Shown in pieces: positions 6,347 through 6,429 of a stretch of DNA of 6,429 bases. Numbering within the stretch: position 1 is the first letter of the stretch; the number at the start of each line of letters is the position of its first letter. The notes beneath the pieces are model-generated. The model searched no databases and was not told where the DNA came from. It saw only the letters and a program-made list of their open reading frames with translations. The position numbers and the translations under genes were made by a program. Source of the stretch: Nitrosomonas sp. (GTDB taxonomy: Bacteria; Pseudomonadota; Gammaproteobacteria; Burkholderiales; Nitrosomonadaceae); assembly GCA_005779435.1 (NCBI GenBank), contig SXJH01000098.1, positions 1 through 6,429 of the forward strand, given 5' to 3'.

Positions 6347-6352
6347 GCTGAG

Positions 6353-6429
6353 ATGAATATTAAAAACAGATACTATTTTCGTTCTCGAATTGGAGAAGCT
6401 AAATTCAGGCAACTTATTCGCTGTTTCGC
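6353..6429 (+). CDS. IS1595-family (IS1016-like) transposase, N-terminal 25 codons only, 3' truncated by window
   Basis: The frame reads M-N-I-K-N-R-Y-Y-F-R-S-R-I-G-E-A-K-F-R-Q, then L-I-R-C-F, and runs off the window end. This matches from memory the start of IS1016-type transposases, which open with a basic, Tyr-rich stretch (xNRYYxRSRISExKFRxxxRxFA) before the zinc-binding and DDE-type catalytic parts. An in-frame TAA at 6341-6343 and the absence of other start codons after it fix the ATG at 6353. The ribosome-binding site is poor (CTGAG directly before the ATG). Catalytic residues are outside the window, so I cannot judge whether the gene is intact. Confidence 0.7.
   Translation, partial: MNIKNRYYFRSRIGEAKFRQLIRCF

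Larger units (their letters stand above)
6199..6429 (+). mobile_element. Left part of an IS1595/IS1016-type insertion sequence, cut by window end
   Basis: The transposase start at 6353 identifies the element. Its left boundary is not proven. I place it provisionally near 6199, where the ordinary intergenic DNA after the ligase gene gives way to a run of inverted repeats: AAGTCT/GGACTT around 6199-6213, the long hairpin 6254-6306 and the hairpin 6316-6346. The right end, and so the terminal inverted repeat and target duplication, are outside the window. The element reads in the same direction as the ligase genes and lies downstream of them without interrupting them. Confidence 0.6.

Overview
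The window looks like a chromosomal stretch of a Gram-negative proteobacterium. Coding density is high, all recognised genes lie on the + strand, GC content is moderate, and two gene pairs are joined by ATGA stop/start overlaps. A betaproteobacterium such as a member of the Nitrosomonadales would fit the gene mix, but this is an impression from composition and protein style, not a demonstrated assignment.

Layout. Positions 1-2200 hold a two-gene glycerol-type unit. It consists of the C-terminal part of a GlpD-like FAD-dependent glycerol-3-phosphate dehydrogenase (cut by the window start), overlapped by 4 bases with an FGGY-family kinase of the glycerol kinase type. The kinase appears to lack one of the glycerol-contacting residues of classical GlpK. 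Positions 2201-2338 are a short intergenic leader. Positions 2339-2929 encode a single-domain protoglobin very similar in layout to the archaeal Methanosarcina protein, followed by a strong perfect hairpin at 2938-2962. Positions 3006-6120 form a second compact unit: a family 2 glycosyltransferase and then two tandem paralogous ATP-grasp enzymes of the D-alanine--D-alanine ligase family, the last two again overlapping by 4 bases. From about 6199 to the window end the DNA is AT-richer and rich in inverted repeats. It leads into the first 25 codons of an IS1595/IS1016-type transposase, so a mobile element begins here.

How the genes may work together. The first two genes could phosphorylate a polyol or glycerol and oxidise the phosphate into central metabolism. 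The protoglobin is probably its own transcription unit that binds O2, NO or CO through haem. The glycosyltransferase and ligase pair points to cell-envelope or glycopeptide-like chemistry. The most interesting signal is in this pair. Both ligases keep every catalytic ATP-grasp residue I can identify, but they differ at the omega-loop position that separates D-Ala-D-Ala from D-Ala-D-lactate ligases in characterised enzymes: Phe in the first, Tyr in the second. The first also carries an extra segment of about 30 residues. This suggests that the two copies have diverged in substrate. It remains a sequence-based inference.
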